The notes: generated by a model from the sequence alone, not told the origin. Shown: positions 7,368 to 18,608, counted from the stretch's first letter. The stretch: 39,292 nt of DNA from Collimonas silvisoli (GCF_018305005.1 NZ_JAGQEG010000052.1:1-39292), one strand, 5' to 3'. Translations and numbers: made by a program.

Positions 7368-8096
7368 TCACGACTCCACCGTCACTGCAGTCGCCAGCAC
7401 ATAACCTTCGTTACGCACGGTTTTGATAATCACCGGGGTGCGGGCGTCGTCGCCCAGTTTCTGGCGCAGGCGGCTGATCTGGATATCGACCGAACGATCG
7501 AAGGGATCGGATTCGCGTCCCTGGGTCAGTTCCAGCAACTGATCGCGGTTCAGAACCCGGTTCGGATGATCCAGAAACACCTTGAGAATGCGATATTCGG
7601 CGCCCGACAAGGCGACCACCAGCCCTTCGCTATTGACCAGATGCCGGGCGATCAGATCCAGGGTCCAGCGCCCGAACTGGATTTGCTGGGCTTCCGGCGA
7701 TGCCATGTTCGGCGGCAGCGCCTGAGTGCGGCGCAAGACGCTGCGGATGCGGGCAAACAATTCGCGTGGTTCGAACGGTTTCGATAAATAGTCGTCGGCG
7801 CCCATTTCCAGGCCAAGGATGCGGTCCAGCGGCTCGCCGCGCGCGGTCAGCATGATCACTGGAATATTCGAATCGGCGCGCAGGTTGCGGCACAGCGTCA
7901 GGCCGTCTTCGCCTGGCAAGGTGAGATCCAGCACCACCAGATCGACCCGCGCTTCCGACAATACCTTGCGCATGTCGGCGCCATTGGTCGCCATCAGGGT
8001 GCGGAAGCCGTTGGCGTCCAGGTATTCGGCCAGCAGAGTGCGGATTTCGTGGTCGTCGTCGACCACCAGTATGTGAGCAGCAGTTTCCATATACAT
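7368..8096 (-). CDS. OmpR-family response regulator (BaeR/CpxR/OmpR-like)
   Basis: DNA-binding response regulator, 242 aa. The receiver domain has D13-D15, phospho-acceptor D57 in LVVLDLTLPGEDGLTLCR and K106 in LSKPFEP. A winged-helix domain covers about 140-235 (FGRWTLDL ... LSGAEYRILKVFL ... SVDIQISRLRQKLG ... VRNEGYVLA), typical of the OmpR subgroup. ATG 8096 follows AGGA with seven bases spacing; a second ATG lies at 8090. It is first in a two-gene unit with the sensor kinase and divergent from the Spy/CpxP-like gene across 330 bp. That arrangement repeats the cpxRA/cpxP layout, while the efflux genes beyond recall the BaeR regulon. Control of those genes is inference. Confidence 0.92.
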   Translation of the reverse strand: MYMETAAHILVVDDDHEIRTLLAEYLDANGFRTLMATNGADMRKVLSEARVDLVVLDLTLPGEDGLTLCRNLRADSNIPVIMLTARGEPLDRILGLEMGADDYLSKPFEPRELFARIRSVLRRTQALPPNMASPEAQQIQFGRWTLDLIARHLVNSEGLVVALSGAEYRILKVFLDHPNRVLNRDQLLELTQGRESDPFDRSVDIQISRLRQKLGDDARTPVIIKTVRNEGYVLATAVTVES

Positions 8097-8426
8097 GATT
8101 ATCCTAGTAACTGCGATAAGACCGGCAGCGCGGTCAATCGGAAAACGAAGATCTTAATGATCAATGACGAAGTATTCAATGCGTGCGATCCCTGATAGTT
8201 GGTAAGTGCTTGAAGTTTCTAGGATTATGGCAACTCGGCACAAGAAAGACGATAGTAATTTGTATATTGGCATATCTATCAAGTGCATGGACACTTTAAG
8301 ATACAAAGCAAACTTGACGCCTTACACGGCGATACAAAGCCATACCCCCATGAAAAACCTGCGATACACCAGCGCGTTCCAATGCGAGTTGTGCGGATTG
8401 CACTTATATTCATGGAAGGATTCATT
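8097..8426. promoter_or_regulatory. Divergent control region between regulator and Spy-like gene
   Basis: 330 bp with a lower GC content than the flanks, expected to hold both divergent promoters and possibly the regulator's own operator. AAGGA (8416-8420) is the ribosome binding site of the Spy-like gene. I found no CpxR-style GTAAA(N5)GTAAA pair here and no unambiguous sigma-70 promoter by eye. Small open frames in this stretch have no ribosome binding site and are not called. Confidence 0.55.
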
Positions 8427-8924
8427 ATGTTCAAGCTTCGCAAACAACTGCTGATCGGCGTGGCTGCGCTGAGCTTTGCTGCCATAGGCATGACCGCCTA
8501 CGCGCAAGCCGACGGCGCCGACGGCCGCCATGCGCCCACTCCGGAACAACAAGCCAAATTTGCCGAAAAGATGGCAAAACGTCAGGCCAAGTTGCATGAC
8601 GATTTGAAAATAACCCCGGCCCAGGAAGCTGCATGGCAAACCTTCATCGGCAAGATCAAGCCGGTCAGGCCAGCGGATGCGCCACAACGTCCGAGCAAGG
8701 AAGAATGGGCCAAGCAAACCGCCCCTGAACGCATGGACCACCAGATTGAATTCATGAAACGCGCCGAAGCGCGCCTGGCCGAGCGTAGCGCTGCGGTCAA
8801 GGAGTTTTACGCGGTGCTGACACCGGTCCAGCAAAAGGTCTTTGACGAACATTTCAAGAAAATGGAGCAGCATCGTTTCGGCCATCGCGGCTTTCACCAC
8901 GGCGGTTCGGACGATCGCCCGTAA
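8427..8924 (+). CDS. spy: Spy/CpxP-family periplasmic chaperone (LTxxQ motif protein)
   Basis: Small exported protein of 165 aa. The signal peptide (MFKLRK, hydrophobic core, cleavage after AYA near residue 27) directs it to the periplasm. The mature chain is highly charged and helical, with two LTxxQ-type motifs: LKITPAQEAAW (about residues 55-65) and LTPVQQKVF near residue 135. This is the hallmark of Spy and CpxP, ATP-independent chaperones and stress adaptors. The tail is His-rich (HRFGHRGFHHGG), which could bind metal. The open frame extends upstream to 8283, but the ATG at 8427 has AAGGA at ideal spacing and begins the signal peptide. It lies divergent from a two-component pair and upstream of mdtABC. 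The family is clear; the symbol is by analogy. Confidence 0.87.
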   Translation: MFKLRKQLLIGVAALSFAAIGMTAYAQADGADGRHAPTPEQQAKFAEKMAKRQAKLHDDLKITPAQEAAWQTFIGKIKPVRPADAPQRPSKEEWAKQTAPERMDHQIEFMKRAEARLAERSAAVKEFYAVLTPVQQKVFDEHFKKMEQHRFGHRGFHHGGSDDRP

Positions 8925-9224
8925 CTGCAACCGGCCCGGGTTCCGACTGGGCCGAAACCGGCACCCGGCATACAGCGTAATCGCTTGCCAGGTGCAACTC
9001 CATCCGGATCAGCCACATTGCCACCCTCCTGGCTAATGGCTACACTGCCTCGCCAGCCCGTTTCATTATTTTGAAACAATTTCTAATAAATACACACGGC
9101 GGTAAAATTTACTCGCTAAACTCATGTAATTGATTTTCAACAATTTGCTGCACGCCTTGAGCGCCAATTTCCGGCAAATTCATGCATTGCGCCTGACCAC
9201 AATCTGACTGACCTCCTGCCTGCG
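8925..9224 (+). promoter_or_regulatory. Leader region of the mdtABC-omf operon
   Basis: 300 bp between the Spy-like gene and mdtA. The left third is GC-rich and may form weak stems (ACCGG and GGCCC strings, 8928-8975), but I see no clear terminator. The right part is AT-rich, from TTTCATTATTTTGAAAC (9061-9077) to GGTAAAATTTACTCG (9101-9115). It includes a short inverted repeat GTAAA-A-TTTAC at 9102-9112 that could be an operator half-site pair. A pyrimidine-rich CCTCCTG string precedes the mdtA start. Promoter assignment is tentative. Confidence 0.45.
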
Positions 9225-10670
9225 ATGACTACTACACCGACTCCCCAAATCGACCAATCTAGCCAGCCCCGACCTGCCCTTCCAAACCAGTACCAGGGCG
9301 GATTCCAGCGCGGCTGGTTGTGGCTGATCGCAGTCGTTGTGCTGGCGCTGGCGGCTTACCTGATCTGGGGTCGCAGCCATCAGCCGGCTGACCCGGCCAC
9401 GGGAAGCTCGGGGCAAGCCCCGAATGGCGGCGGCAAAAGCGGTAAAGGCGGAAATGGCGGAAAACGCGGCGCATTTGCCGGCGCCGGCGGCCCGTTGCCG
9501 GTCGGCGTCGCAATCGCCAAAACGGGCGATATCAAGATCTATCTCTCGGGTCTCGGCAGCGTCACTCCGGAAGCCACGGCGACGGTCAAAAGCCGGGTTA
9601 ACGGACAGTTGATGAAATTGCATTTCCAGGAAGGCCAGATAGTCAAGGCCGGCGACTTGCTGGCCGAGCTGGATCCGCGCCCTTACCAGGTGGCGGTGAC
9701 GCAAGCCGAAGGCCAACTGCTTAAAGACACCGCACTGCTAAAAGCTGCGCAAATCGATTTGCAACGCTATCGCACGCTGCTGGCGCAAGATTCCATCGCC
9801 AGCCAGCAGGTCGACACCCAGGCCGCCCTGGTCAAGCAATATGAGGGCACGGTCAAATCGGATCAAGGCTCGCTCGACAGCGCCCGCCTGCAACTCACTT
9901 ATTCGCGCGTCACTGCGCCGATCGGCGGCCGGCTCGGTTTGCGTCAGGTCGACCTCGGCAATATAGTGCAGAGCAGCGATACCAACGGCATCGTGGTCAT
10001 CACCCAGCTGCAACCGATCACCAGCGTGTTCAGCATTCCCGAAGATAATATTCCCAGCGTCATGAAACAGATTCAGGCTGGCAAGAAGCTGGCGACCGAT
10101 GTCTGGGACCGCGATCAAAAGAACAAACTCGACAGCGGCGCGCTGCTGACCATCGACAATCAGGTCGACAGCACTACCGGTACGGTCAAGCTGAAGGCGG
10201 AATTCCCGAATGCCAATTACACTTTGTTTCCGAGCCAGTTCGTCAATGTCCGCATGCTGCTCGACACCCGCCGCGACGCTACCGTGATTCCGAACGCGGC
10301 GATTCAACGCGGCGCCAAGGGCAATTTCGTGTATGTGGTGAAAGCCGATCATTCGGTCACCATCCGGCCGGTGACGGCCGGCCCGGCAGAAGGCGAATCG
10401 ACCGCGATTGACAGCGGTATCGCAGTCGGCGAAACGGTGGTCATCGACGGCATCGACAAACTCAAGGAAGGCGCCAAAGTGGAGCCGGTGATCCGTGGCG
10501 GCCCGGCTGCGGCTGGAACTGGAGCAACTGCGGCTGCTGGCGCTGACGCCAGCAGCGCTGCCGGCACCCATAAGGGCGGTCGCCGTCACGGCCAGGACGC
10601 CGCTGGCGGTGCCGCCGCCAGCACACCTGCCGCGGCCCCCGCCTCCGCCAACAACCGCGCCAGTCAATAA
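9225..10670 (+). CDS. mdtA: RND efflux periplasmic adaptor MdtA
   Basis: Membrane-fusion protein linking an RND pump to an outer-membrane channel in a tripartite exporter. Length 481 aa against about 415 in E. coli; the excess is a Gly/Lys/Ser linker after the anchor (about 60-85) and an Ala/Gly/Ser-rich tail (about 425-481). A transmembrane anchor lies at about 29-47. The core shows [20 protein letters not shown], the lipoyl half-motifs around [28 protein letters not shown], a coiled hairpin (about 150-210), [21 protein letters not shown] and a C-terminal beta-barrel, all as in MdtA. It is first gene of mdtA-mdtB-mdtC-omf, 17 bp before mdtB. The ATG has no good Shine-Dalgarno sequence, and no better start is seen. 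Confidence 0.93.
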   Translation: MTTTPTPQIDQSSQPRPALPNQYQGGFQRGWLWLIAVVVLALAAYLIWGRSHQPADPATGSSGQAPNGGGKSGKGGNGGKRGAFAGAGGPLPVGVAIAKTGDIKIYLSGLGSVTPEATATVKSRVNGQLMKLHFQEGQIVKAGDLLAELDPRPYQVAVTQAEGQLLKDTALLKAAQIDLQRYRTLLAQDSIASQQVDTQAALVKQYEGTVKSDQGSLDSARLQLTYSRVTAPIGGRLGLRQVDLGNIVQSSDTNGIVVITQLQPITSVFSIPEDNIPSVMKQIQAGKKLATDVWDRDQKNKLDSGALLTIDNQVDSTTGTVKLKAEFPNANYTLFPSQFVNVRMLLDTRRDATVIPNAAIQRGAKGNFVYVVKADHSVTIRPVTAGPAEGESTAIDSGIAVGETVVIDGIDKLKEGAKVEPVIRGGPAAAGTGATAAAGADASSAAGTHKGGRRHGQDAAGGAAASTPAAAPASANNRASQ

Positions 10671-10687
10671 ACGACTGTGAAGAACGC

Positions 10688-13600
10688 ATGAATCCCTCAC
10701 GTCAGTTCATTCTCCGCCCGGTTGCCACATCCCTGTTGATGCTGGCCATTTTCCTGGCCGGCGTCGTCGCCTACAAGCAATTACCGCTTTCGGCGCTGCC
10801 GGAAGTCGACTATCCAACCATCCAGGTGGTGACGTTGTATCCCGGCGCCAGCCCGGATGTGATGACCTCATCCGTCACCGCGCCGCTGGAACGCCAGTTC
10901 GGCCAGATGCCCGGCCTTAACCAGATGTCGTCGACCAGCTCCGGCGGCGCCTCGGTCATCACCCTGCAATTCAGCCTCGACCTGAGCCTCGATATCGCCG
11001 AACAGGAAGTCCAGGCAGCGATCAACGCCGGCGGCAATCTGTTGCCGTCCGATCTGCCGACGCCGCCGATCTACAACAAGGTCAACCCGGCCGATACACC
11101 GATCATGTCCTTGGCGATCACCTCGAAAACGCTGCCTCTGCCGAAGGTGCAAGATCTGATCGATACCCGCCTGGCGCAAAAGATTTCGCAAGTGCCCGGG
11201 GTAGGCCTGGTCAGTTTATCCGGCGGCCAGCGTCCTGCCGTGCGCCTGCAGCTGAACCCGCGCGCAGTGGCGGCGCTGGGCCTGAACCTGGATGACATCC
11301 GCACCGCCATCGGCAACGCCAACGTCAACCAGGCCAAAGGCAGCTTCGACGGCCCGACGCGCGCCTCCACCATCGACGCCAACGACCAGCTGCGCTCGGC
11401 CGATGAATACCGCAACCTGATCATCGCTTACAAGAGCGGCGCGCCAATCCGCGTTTCCGATGTCGCCGACGTGGTCGACGATGCGGAAAACATCCGCCTG
11501 GCGGCTTGGTCCAACACCTCGCCGGCGGTGATCCTGAATATCCAGCGACAACCGGGCGCCAACGTCATCGGCGTGGTCGACAGCATCAAGAAGATCCTGC
11601 CGAAATTGCAGGAAACCTTGCCCGGCGCGATCGATGTCCAGATCCTGACCGACCGCACCACCACCATCCGCGCCTCGGTCTCGGATGTGCAATTCGAACT
11701 GATGCTGTCGGTGGCCCTGGTGGTGATGGTGATCTTCGTTTTCCTGCGCAGCGTACCGGCCACCATCATCCCCAGCGTGGCGGTGCCGCTGTCGCTGATC
11801 GGCACTTTCGGCGTCATGTACCTGGTCGGATTCTCGGTCAACAACCTGACCCTGATGGCGCTCACCATCGCCACCGGCTTCGTGGTCGACGATGCGATCG
11901 TGATGATTGAAAACATTTCGCGCTACATCGAAGAAGGCATGAAACCCTTGCAGGCGGCCCTGAAAGGCGCGGAGCAAATCGGCTTTACCATCATTTCGCT
12001 GACATTCTCCCTGATTGCAGTGCTGATCCCGCTGCTGTTCATGGGCGACGTGGTAGGCCGTCTGTTCCGCGAATTCGCCATCACGCTGGCGGTGGCCATC
12101 CTGATTTCCGCCGTCATCTCGCTGACGCTGACGCCGATGATGTGCGCCAAGCTGTTGCACCATATCCCGGAACAAAAGCAAACCTGGTTCTACCGCAAGA
12201 GCGGTGAAACTTTAGACCGGATTATCGCCCGCTATGGGGTGGTGCTGGAATGGGTGTTGCGCCATCAGTTCTCCACCCTGATTGTGGCGATCGGCACGCT
12301 GGTGCTGACCGCGGTGCTGTACATCTTTATTCCAAAAGGCTTTGTCCCGGTGCAGGACACCGGCGTCATCCAGGGCATCTCGGAAGCCAGCCAGTCGGTG
12401 TCATTTGCCGCCATGGCGGAGCGGCAGCAAGCGCTGGCGGCGGTGGTGCTGAAAGATCCGGCGGTCGAAAGCCTGTCGTCGTTCATCGGTGTCGATGGCA
12501 CTAACGCCACCCTGAACAGCGGCCGCATGCTGATCAACCTGAAACCGCACGATCAGCGCAATCTGAGCGCCAGCGACATCATCCGCCGCCTGCAGCCGGA
12601 ACTGGATCGCCAGGTCGGCGGCATCACGCTGTATATGCAACCGGTGCAAGACCTGACGATTGAAGATAGCGTCAGCCGCACCCAGTATCAATTCAGCGTC
12701 GAGGACGCCAACGCTGACGAGTTGAGCATCTGGGTGCCCAAGCTGATCGAGCGCCTGCGCCAGATTCCGCAACTGGCGGACATCGCCAGCAACCAGCAAG
12801 ATCTCGGTTTGCAAGCCTACATCGCGATTGACCGCGATGCCGCATCGCGCCTCGGCATCACCACCGCTGCCATCGACAATGCGCTATACAACGCTTTCGG
12901 CCAGCGCCTGATCTCGACCATCTATACCCAGTCGAACCAATACCGGGTGGTGATGGAAGTCAAACCGGAATTCCAACAAGGACCGGCGGCGTTGAACAGC
13001 ATTTTCCTGGTCGCCGGAAACGGCAACCAGGTGCCGCTGTCGAGCATCGCCACGGTTGAGGAACGCACCTCGCCGCTGGTGATCAACCATATCGGCCAGT
13101 TCCCCGCCACCACGATTTCCTTCAATCTGGCGCCCGGCGCATCGCTCGGCGACGCCGTCAAGGCGATCCATGCAGCCGAACAGGATATCGGCCTGCCGGC
13201 CAGCATCCAGACCAGCTTCCAGGGCGCGGCACTGGCGTTCCAGGCATCGCTGAGCAACACGCTGATGCTGATCCTGGCGGCAATCATCACCATGTATATC
13301 GTGCTTGGCGTGCTGTACGAAAGCTACATCCACCCGATCACGATCTTGTCGACGCTGCCCTCTGCCGGCGTCGGCGCCCTGCTGTCGCTGATGATCGCCG
13401 GCAGCGACCTGGGGATTATCGGCATCATCGGGATTATCCTGCTGATCGGTATCGTCAAGAAGAACGCCATCATGATGATCGACTTTGCGCTGGACGCAGA
13501 ACGCAACGAAGGCAAAACCCCGCGCGATGCGATTTACCAGGCTTGCCTGCTGCGCTTCCGTCCGATCCTGATGACCACCATGGCGGCTCTGCTGGGTGCA

Positions 13601-13846
13601 TTGCCGTTGATGCTCGGCTCCGGCGTCGGTTCGGAACTGCGGCAACCGCTGGGGATCACCATGGTTGGCGGCTTGCTGGTATCGCAGGTGCTGACCTTGT
13701 TCACCACGCCGGTCATCTACCTTGCGTTCGATAATCTGGCGCGCCGCATGAAAGCGCGCTTTGGCGGCAAGGAAGACCAGAGCAAGGGTGATGACGACCA
13801 CGATGACACCGTCCAGCAACCGCAGCCGCGGCCGGATAGACCGTAA
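10688..13846 (+). CDS. mdtB: RND multidrug efflux permease MdtB
   Basis: Inner-membrane proton-driven RND pump subunit, 1052 aa (E. coli MdtB about 1040). Near-identical stretches to MdtB start at residue 6 ([15 protein letters not shown]) and run through [20 protein letters not shown]. Expected twelve transmembrane helices with two large periplasmic loops; proton-relay Asp pair D401-D402 in [13 protein letters not shown], and the second-half [18 protein letters not shown] motif. In E. coli MdtB and MdtC form a mixed trimer, and here both subunits are kept side by side. The ATG at 10688 follows GAAGAA. A charged His/Asp-rich tail ([11 protein letters not shown]) ends the protein. Substrates of MdtABC in enterobacteria include bile salts and novobiocin; those of this pump are not known. 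Confidence 0.96.
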   Translation: MNPSRQFILRPVATSLLMLAIFLAGVVAYKQLPLSALPEVDYPTIQVVTLYPGASPDVMTSSVTAPLERQFGQMPGLNQMSSTSSGGASVITLQFSLDLSLDIAEQEVQAAINAGGNLLPSDLPTPPIYNKVNPADTPIMSLAITSKTLPLPKVQDLIDTRLAQKISQVPGVGLVSLSGGQRPAVRLQLNPRAVAALGLNLDDIRTAIGNANVNQAKGSFDGPTRASTIDANDQLRSADEYRNLIIAYKSGAPIRVSDVADVVDDAENIRLAAWSNTSPAVILNIQRQPGANVIGVVDSIKKILPKLQETLPGAIDVQILTDRTTTIRASVSDVQFELMLSVALVVMVIFVFLRSVPATIIPSVAVPLSLIGTFGVMYLVGFSVNNLTLMALTIATGFVVDDAIVMIENISRYIEEGMKPLQAALKGAEQIGFTIISLTFSLIAVLIPLLFMGDVVGRLFREFAITLAVAILISAVISLTLTPMMCAKLLHHIPEQKQTWFYRKSGETLDRIIARYGVVLEWVLRHQFSTLIVAIGTLVLTAVLYIFIPKGFVPVQDTGVIQGISEASQSVSFAAMAERQQALAAVVLKDPAVESLSSFIGVDGTNATLNSGRMLINLKPHDQRNLSASDIIRRLQPELDRQVGGITLYMQPVQDLTIEDSVSRTQYQFSVEDANADELSIWVPKLIERLRQIPQLADIASNQQDLGLQAYIAIDRDAASRLGITTAAIDNALYNAFGQRLISTIYTQSNQYRVVMEVKPEFQQGPAALNSIFLVAGNGNQVPLSSIATVEERTSPLVINHIGQFPATTISFNLAPGASLGDAVKAIHAAEQDIGLPASIQTSFQGAALAFQASLSNTLMLILAAIITMYIVLGVLYESYIHPITILSTLPSAGVGALLSLMIAGSDLGIIGIIGIILLIGIVKKNAIMMIDFALDAERNEGKTPRDAIYQACLLRFRPILMTTMAALLGALPLMLGSGVGSELRQPLGITMVGGLLVSQVLTLFTTPVIYLAFDNLARRMKARFGGKEDQSKGDDDHDDTVQQPQPRPDRP

Positions 13847-13867
13847 GGCAAGGGATAACAGCACAGC

Positions 13868-16800
13868 ATGAATATCTCGCGCCCCTTCATCCAACGGCCG
13901 ATTGCCACCACGCTGCTGACCATCGGCGTTGCCCTGGCCGGCATGGTGGCGTTCCGGCTGCTACCGGTATCGCCGTTGCCGCAAGTCGATTTCCCGACCA
14001 TCTCGATCTCGGCTTCATTGCCGGGCGCCAGTCCGGAGACCATGGCCGCCACCGTGGCGACGCCGCTGGAGCGCGCACTGGGGTCGATTGCCGGGGTCAC
14101 CGAAATGACCTCGTCGAGCTCGCTCAGCTCCACCCGCATCACCATGCAGTTCGATCTCAGCCGCGACATCGACGGCGCCGCGCGCGATGTCCAGGCCGCG
14201 CTCAACGCAGCGCGCAACCTGCTGCCGACCGGCTTACCCAGCAATCCGAATTATCGCAAGGTGAATCCGGCCGACGCGCCCATCATGATCCTGGCGCTGA
14301 CCTCGGACAGCATGACGCAGGGCCAGATGTATGATGCCGCCGATACCATCCTGGCGCAAAAATTGTCGCAGGTAAAAGGCGTCGGCCAGGTCAGCGTCGG
14401 CGGCAGTTCGCAGCCGGCGGTGCGGGTCGAGCTGAATCCGACCGCACTCAATAAATACGGCATAGGCACCGCCGACGTGCGCACGGCGATCGCCGCCACC
14501 AACGCTAACCGCCCCAAGGGCGTACTGGAAGACGGCGACAAGAACTGGCAGATTTACGCCAACGACCAGGCCAAGACCGCTGCCGAATACATGCCGCTGA
14601 TCGTTTCCTATCGCAACGGCGCGCCGGTGCGCGTCAGCGATGTCGCCACGGTGGTCGATTCGGTGGCCAATCTGCGTAACGCCGGCTCCGCCAACGGCAA
14701 GCCGTCGGTGCTGGTGATCCTGAACCGCCAGCCTGGCGCCAATATTATCGATACGGTAGATGAAGTACGGGCGCTGCTGCCGCAGTTGCGCGCCTCGATC
14801 CCGGCCGCCATCAATCTCGATGTCGCACTCGACCGCACGCCGACCATTCGCGCCTCTTTGCGCGAAACCGAAAACACCTTGATGATGTCGATCGCGCTGG
14901 TGATCATGGTGGTGTTCCTGTTCCTGCGCAACGGCCGCGCCACGCTGATCCCGGCAGTCGCCGTGCCGGTCTCGCTGATCGGCACTTTCGGCGTCATGTA
15001 TCTGCTGGGCTACAGCCTCGATAATCTATCCCTGATGGCGCTGACGATTGCCACCGGTTTCGTGGTCGACGATGCAATCGTGGTGCTGGAAAACGTGTCG
15101 CGCCACATTGAAAAGGGGATGACGCCATTTGCCGCAGCATTGCAAGGAGCGAAGGAAGTCGGCTTTACCGTGCTGTCGATGAGTATTTCCCTGATCGCCG
15201 TGTTCATCCCGATCCTGCTGATGGGCGGTATCGTCGGCCGCCTGTTTCGCGAGTTTGCCGTCACCTTGTCGGTAGCGATCCTGGTATCGCTGGTGGTATC
15301 GCTGACCACCACGCCGATGATGTGCGCGCGCCTGCTGAAGCACGAACCGCACCGCAAGCAAGGACGTTTCTTCAACGCCACCGAACGCGCCTTCAACGCC
15401 ATGTTGCGCGGCTACGAGCGTTCGCTGGCATGGGCCTTGCGCTTCTCGCCATTGATGATGTTGATCCTGCTCGGCACCATCGTGCTGAACATCTATCTGT
15501 ACACCGCTATCCCCAAGGGCTTTTTCCCGCAGCAGGATACCGGCCTGGTGATCGGCGGCATCCAGGGCGACCAGGCGATTTCGTTCCAGTCGATGCGCAC
15601 CAAACTGAATGAATTTGTCGGAATCGTCCGCAATGATCCCGATGTGCAGAGCGTGATCGCATTCACCGGCGGCGGCCAGAGCAATCGCGGCAACATGTTC
15701 ATCACCCTCAAGCCGCTGTCGCAACGCAAACTGACCGCCGATCAGGTGATCGCACGTCTGCGCGGCAAACTCAGCCACGTGCCCGGCGCCAACCTGTTCA
15801 TGCAATCGGTACAGGATATCCGGGTCGGCGGCCGTTCCAGCGACGCCCAGTACCAGTACACCTTGCAATCAGACGATCTGAATCTGCTACGCACCTGGGA
15901 ACCGAAGATCCGCGAAGCCTTCAGCGCCTTGCCGCAACTGGCCGACGTCAATACCGATCAGCAGGACAAGGGCTTGCAAACCACCTTGACCATCGATCGC
16001 GAAAGCGCGATACGCAGCGGCGTCACGCCGCAGCTGATCGACTCGACCTTGAACGACCTGTTCGGCCAGCGCCAGGTGTCGACCATCTACAGCGGCATGA
16101 ATCAGTACCATGTGGTGATGGAAGCGGCGCCGGAATATTGGCAAAGTCCGCAGATCTTGCATGATACTTATGTCAGCATCCCGGCCAGCACCGCTAACCT
16201 GTCGCCCACCACTTCCGCCCTCGGCACGCCGCCGGCATTGACCGCAGGCGGCAAGCTGGCTTCCAATTCGTCGCTGGCGCTGACCTTGTCGACCAAGGTG
16301 GAGCAACAGATGCCGCTAGCGGCGTTTTCCAGCTTCCAGCCGACCAATACTTCGCTCGGGGTCAATCACCAGAGCCAGTTCATCGCTTCCACCATTTCTT
16401 TCAACCTGTCTGCCGGTGTTTCCTTATCCGAAGCGACGGCGGCGATCAACGACACGCTGGCCCGGATCGGCGTGCCAACCGAAGTGCACGGCAGTTTCCA
16501 GGGCAGCGCCAATGTGTTCCAGTCATCCTTGAGCAGCCAGCCGGTACTGATTCTGACGGCGCTGCTGGCGGTGTACATCGTGCTCGGCGTTTTGTATGAA
16601 AGCTATGTCCATCCGATCACTATCCTCTCCACCTTGCCCTCGGCCGGCGTCGGCGCCTTGCTGGCGTTGCTGGCGACCGGCACCGATTTCAGCCTGATTG
16701 CCTTGATCGGGGTGATCTTGCTGATCGGTATCGTCAAGAAGAACGCCATCATGATGATCGACTTTGCACTGGACGTTGAACGCACCCAGGGCTTATCCAC

Positions 16801-17086
16801 GCGCGACTCGATTTTTGAAGCTTGCCGGCTGCGCTTCCGGCCGATCATGATGACCACCATGGCGGCGATGCTCGGTGCGGTGCCGCTGGCACTGGGCCAT
16901 GGCGATGGCGCGGAGCTCCGCCGGCCGCTTGGCATCGCAATTGTCGGCGGCTTGGTCATGAGCCAGTTGCTGACGCTGTACACGACTCCGGTGGTCTACC
17001 TGTATATGGATCGCTTCCGTCTGTGGAGCAAAGACAAATGGGAGCGGCGCGGCGGCAGGCCGTTGCCGGATATCAGCGAAGCGTAG
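13868..17086 (+). CDS. mdtC: RND multidrug efflux permease MdtC
   Basis: Second RND permease of the heteromeric pump, 1072 aa against about 1025 in E. coli MdtC. The N-terminal half matches MdtC closely ([36 protein letters not shown]). Proton-relay D401-D402 lie in [13 protein letters not shown], and [18 protein letters not shown] is present in the second half. The extra length comes mainly from an inserted Ser/Thr/Ala/Pro-rich segment of roughly 40 residues at about 768-815, in the second periplasmic loop before the conserved VNHQSQF. It starts 21 bp after mdtB and ends 34 bp before the outer-membrane factor gene, so it is in the same operon. The frame is continuous and no key residue is missing. 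Confidence 0.96.
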   Translation: MNISRPFIQRPIATTLLTIGVALAGMVAFRLLPVSPLPQVDFPTISISASLPGASPETMAATVATPLERALGSIAGVTEMTSSSSLSSTRITMQFDLSRDIDGAARDVQAALNAARNLLPTGLPSNPNYRKVNPADAPIMILALTSDSMTQGQMYDAADTILAQKLSQVKGVGQVSVGGSSQPAVRVELNPTALNKYGIGTADVRTAIAATNANRPKGVLEDGDKNWQIYANDQAKTAAEYMPLIVSYRNGAPVRVSDVATVVDSVANLRNAGSANGKPSVLVILNRQPGANIIDTVDEVRALLPQLRASIPAAINLDVALDRTPTIRASLRETENTLMMSIALVIMVVFLFLRNGRATLIPAVAVPVSLIGTFGVMYLLGYSLDNLSLMALTIATGFVVDDAIVVLENVSRHIEKGMTPFAAALQGAKEVGFTVLSMSISLIAVFIPILLMGGIVGRLFREFAVTLSVAILVSLVVSLTTTPMMCARLLKHEPHRKQGRFFNATERAFNAMLRGYERSLAWALRFSPLMMLILLGTIVLNIYLYTAIPKGFFPQQDTGLVIGGIQGDQAISFQSMRTKLNEFVGIVRNDPDVQSVIAFTGGGQSNRGNMFITLKPLSQRKLTADQVIARLRGKLSHVPGANLFMQSVQDIRVGGRSSDAQYQYTLQSDDLNLLRTWEPKIREAFSALPQLADVNTDQQDKGLQTTLTIDRESAIRSGVTPQLIDSTLNDLFGQRQVSTIYSGMNQYHVVMEAAPEYWQSPQILHDTYVSIPASTANLSPTTSALGTPPALTAGGKLASNSSLALTLSTKVEQQMPLAAFSSFQPTNTSLGVNHQSQFIASTISFNLSAGVSLSEATAAINDTLARIGVPTEVHGSFQGSANVFQSSLSSQPVLILTALLAVYIVLGVLYESYVHPITILSTLPSAGVGALLALLATGTDFSLIALIGVILLIGIVKKNAIMMIDFALDVERTQGLSTRDSIFEACRLRFRPIMMTTMAAMLGAVPLALGHGDGAELRRPLGIAIVGGLVMSQLLTLYTTPVVYLYMDRFRLWSKDKWERRGGRPLPDISEA

Positions 17087-17120
17087 CAAGAAAATCAATG
17101 GCATGATCAACGGATCCAAT

Positions 17121-18608
17121 ATGAAGCAAACGCACACACAAGCACTTACGCGTAAAACCCTGTTGGCGGCGGCAGCCGCGGCGCTGCTGTTGAGCGCCTG
17201 CGCCGTCGGCCCGGATTACGTGCGCCCGGCCACCGTGGCGCCGGCTGCCTTCAAGGAAAACAAGGATTGGAAAACCGCGACTCCGCAAGATCAGGAACTG
17301 CATGGCAAATGGTGGGAGATTTATCAGGATCCGCAATTGAATGCGCTGGTCGAGCAAGTCAATATATCCAACCAGAACCTGGCGCAAGCCGAAGCCCAGT
17401 TCCGGCAAGCGAAAGCCTTGGTGGAATCGGCAAGATCATCTTACTTTCCTATGGTATCGGCCAATGTCTCGGCCACCCGCTCCGGCGGACGTAGCAGCAG
17501 TAGCAGCAGCGGCTCGGTATCGACCACCGATGCGCTAGGCCTGAGCGCCAGCTGGGAACCCGATCTGTGGGGCCGCATCAGCCGCACGGTGGAAGCCAAC
17601 CGGGCCTCGGCTCAGGCCAGCGCTGCCGACTTGCAGGTGGCCAGGCTCAGCGCGCAATCCTCCCTGGCGCAAAATTACCTGCAATTGCGAGTGCTCGACC
17701 TCCAGCAAAATTTGCTCGACGAGACGGTAGCGGCCTATCAGAAATCGCTGCAACTGACGCAAAACCAGTATGCCGTTGGCGTGGTCGCCCGCTCCGACGT
17801 GATTCAAGCGCAGACCCAGCTCAAAGGCGCGCAAGCAAAGGCCTTGGACAATGGCGTCTCGCGTGCGCAGCTGGAACACGCGATCGCCCTGTTGACCGGA
17901 CAAGCTGCTTCCAGCTTCTCGATTGCACCGGCGCCGCTGGTTGCGGTGCTGCCGGAGATTCCGATCGGCGTGCCGTCGTCGCTGCTGGAACGGCGTCCCG
18001 ATGTCAGTTCGGCGGAAAGGCTGGCAGCGGCGGCCAACGCCCAGATCGGCGTCGCCAAAGCGGCGTATTTTCCTAACCTGACCTTGTCCGCTTCAGGCGG
18101 CTTTCAAAGCAGCAGTTTTGCCAACTGGCTGACGGTGCCGAACCGCATCTGGTCGCTAGGACCGGCGCTGGCGGCGACTCTGTTTGACGGCGGCGCCCGG
18201 CGCGCTCAAAGCGACAAGGCGATTGCCGCCTACGACGCCAGCGTCGCGGTATACAAACAGGCGGTGCTGACCAGCTTCCAGGAAGTCGAAGACAATCTGG
18301 CGGCCTTGCGCATTCTGGAACAGGAAGCTGCGGTCCAGGACGAGACTGTCAAGTTTGCCCATCAAGCGGCAGACCTGATCATGAATCAGTACCGGGCCGG
18401 CACCGTCAACTACACCAGTGTGGTGACGGCGCAAACAACGGCATTTAACGCCGATCTGTCGGCGCTAAGTATCCAGGATCGGCGCTTTGCCGCCAGTGTG
18501 TTGCTGATCAAGGCTCTTGGCGGTGGCTGGAATCAGACTGAGCTGCCAGACAACGCCGTGCTGAATGATCGCGACGCTGCTGGAACCGGCAAACCAGCAG
18601 TTAAATAA
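17121..18608 (+). CDS. Outer-membrane efflux lipoprotein, OprM/NodT family
   Basis: Outer-membrane channel of the tripartite pump, 495 aa from the ATG at 17121. A signal peptide ends in lipobox LLSAC (Cys27), followed by AVGPDYVRP, the classic OprM/NodT opening. Two repeated TolC-type halves follow: QDPQLNALVEQV ... NLAQAEAQFRQAKA ... SWEPDLWGRI, and GVPSSLLERRPDVSSAE ... FPNLTLSASGGF. An ATG at 17103 in the same frame would add six residues and neither start has a strong ribosome binding site; 17121 gives the more normal signal peptide. It is last gene of the mdtABC operon, a combination usual in Burkholderiales, whereas E. coli MdtABC uses the unlinked TolC. Confidence 0.95.
   Translation: MKQTHTQALTRKTLLAAAAAALLLSACAVGPDYVRPATVAPAAFKENKDWKTATPQDQELHGKWWEIYQDPQLNALVEQVNISNQNLAQAEAQFRQAKALVESARSSYFPMVSANVSATRSGGRSSSSSSGSVSTTDALGLSASWEPDLWGRISRTVEANRASAQASAADLQVARLSAQSSLAQNYLQLRVLDLQQNLLDETVAAYQKSLQLTQNQYAVGVVARSDVIQAQTQLKGAQAKALDNGVSRAQLEHAIALLTGQAASSFSIAPAPLVAVLPEIPIGVPSSLLERRPDVSSAERLAAAANAQIGVAKAAYFPNLTLSASGGFQSSSFANWLTVPNRIWSLGPALAATLFDGGARRAQSDKAIAAYDASVAVYKQAVLTSFQEVEDNLAALRILEQEAAVQDETVKFAHQAADLIMNQYRAGTVNYTSVVTAQTTAFNADLSALSIQDRRFAASVLLIKALGGGWNQTELPDNAVLNDRDAAGTGKPAVK

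Noticed and set aside
8206-8454. Plus-strand 82-codon frame upstream of the Spy-like gene
   Set aside because: It overlaps the Spy-like gene in another frame, has no good ribosome binding site and no similarity that I recognise; the region is better read as a divergent control region.
11216-12181. Minus-strand open frame of 321 codons inside mdtB
   Set aside because: It is an antisense shadow of a clear RND permease with the same low-complexity His/Asp/Gln composition as other shadows.
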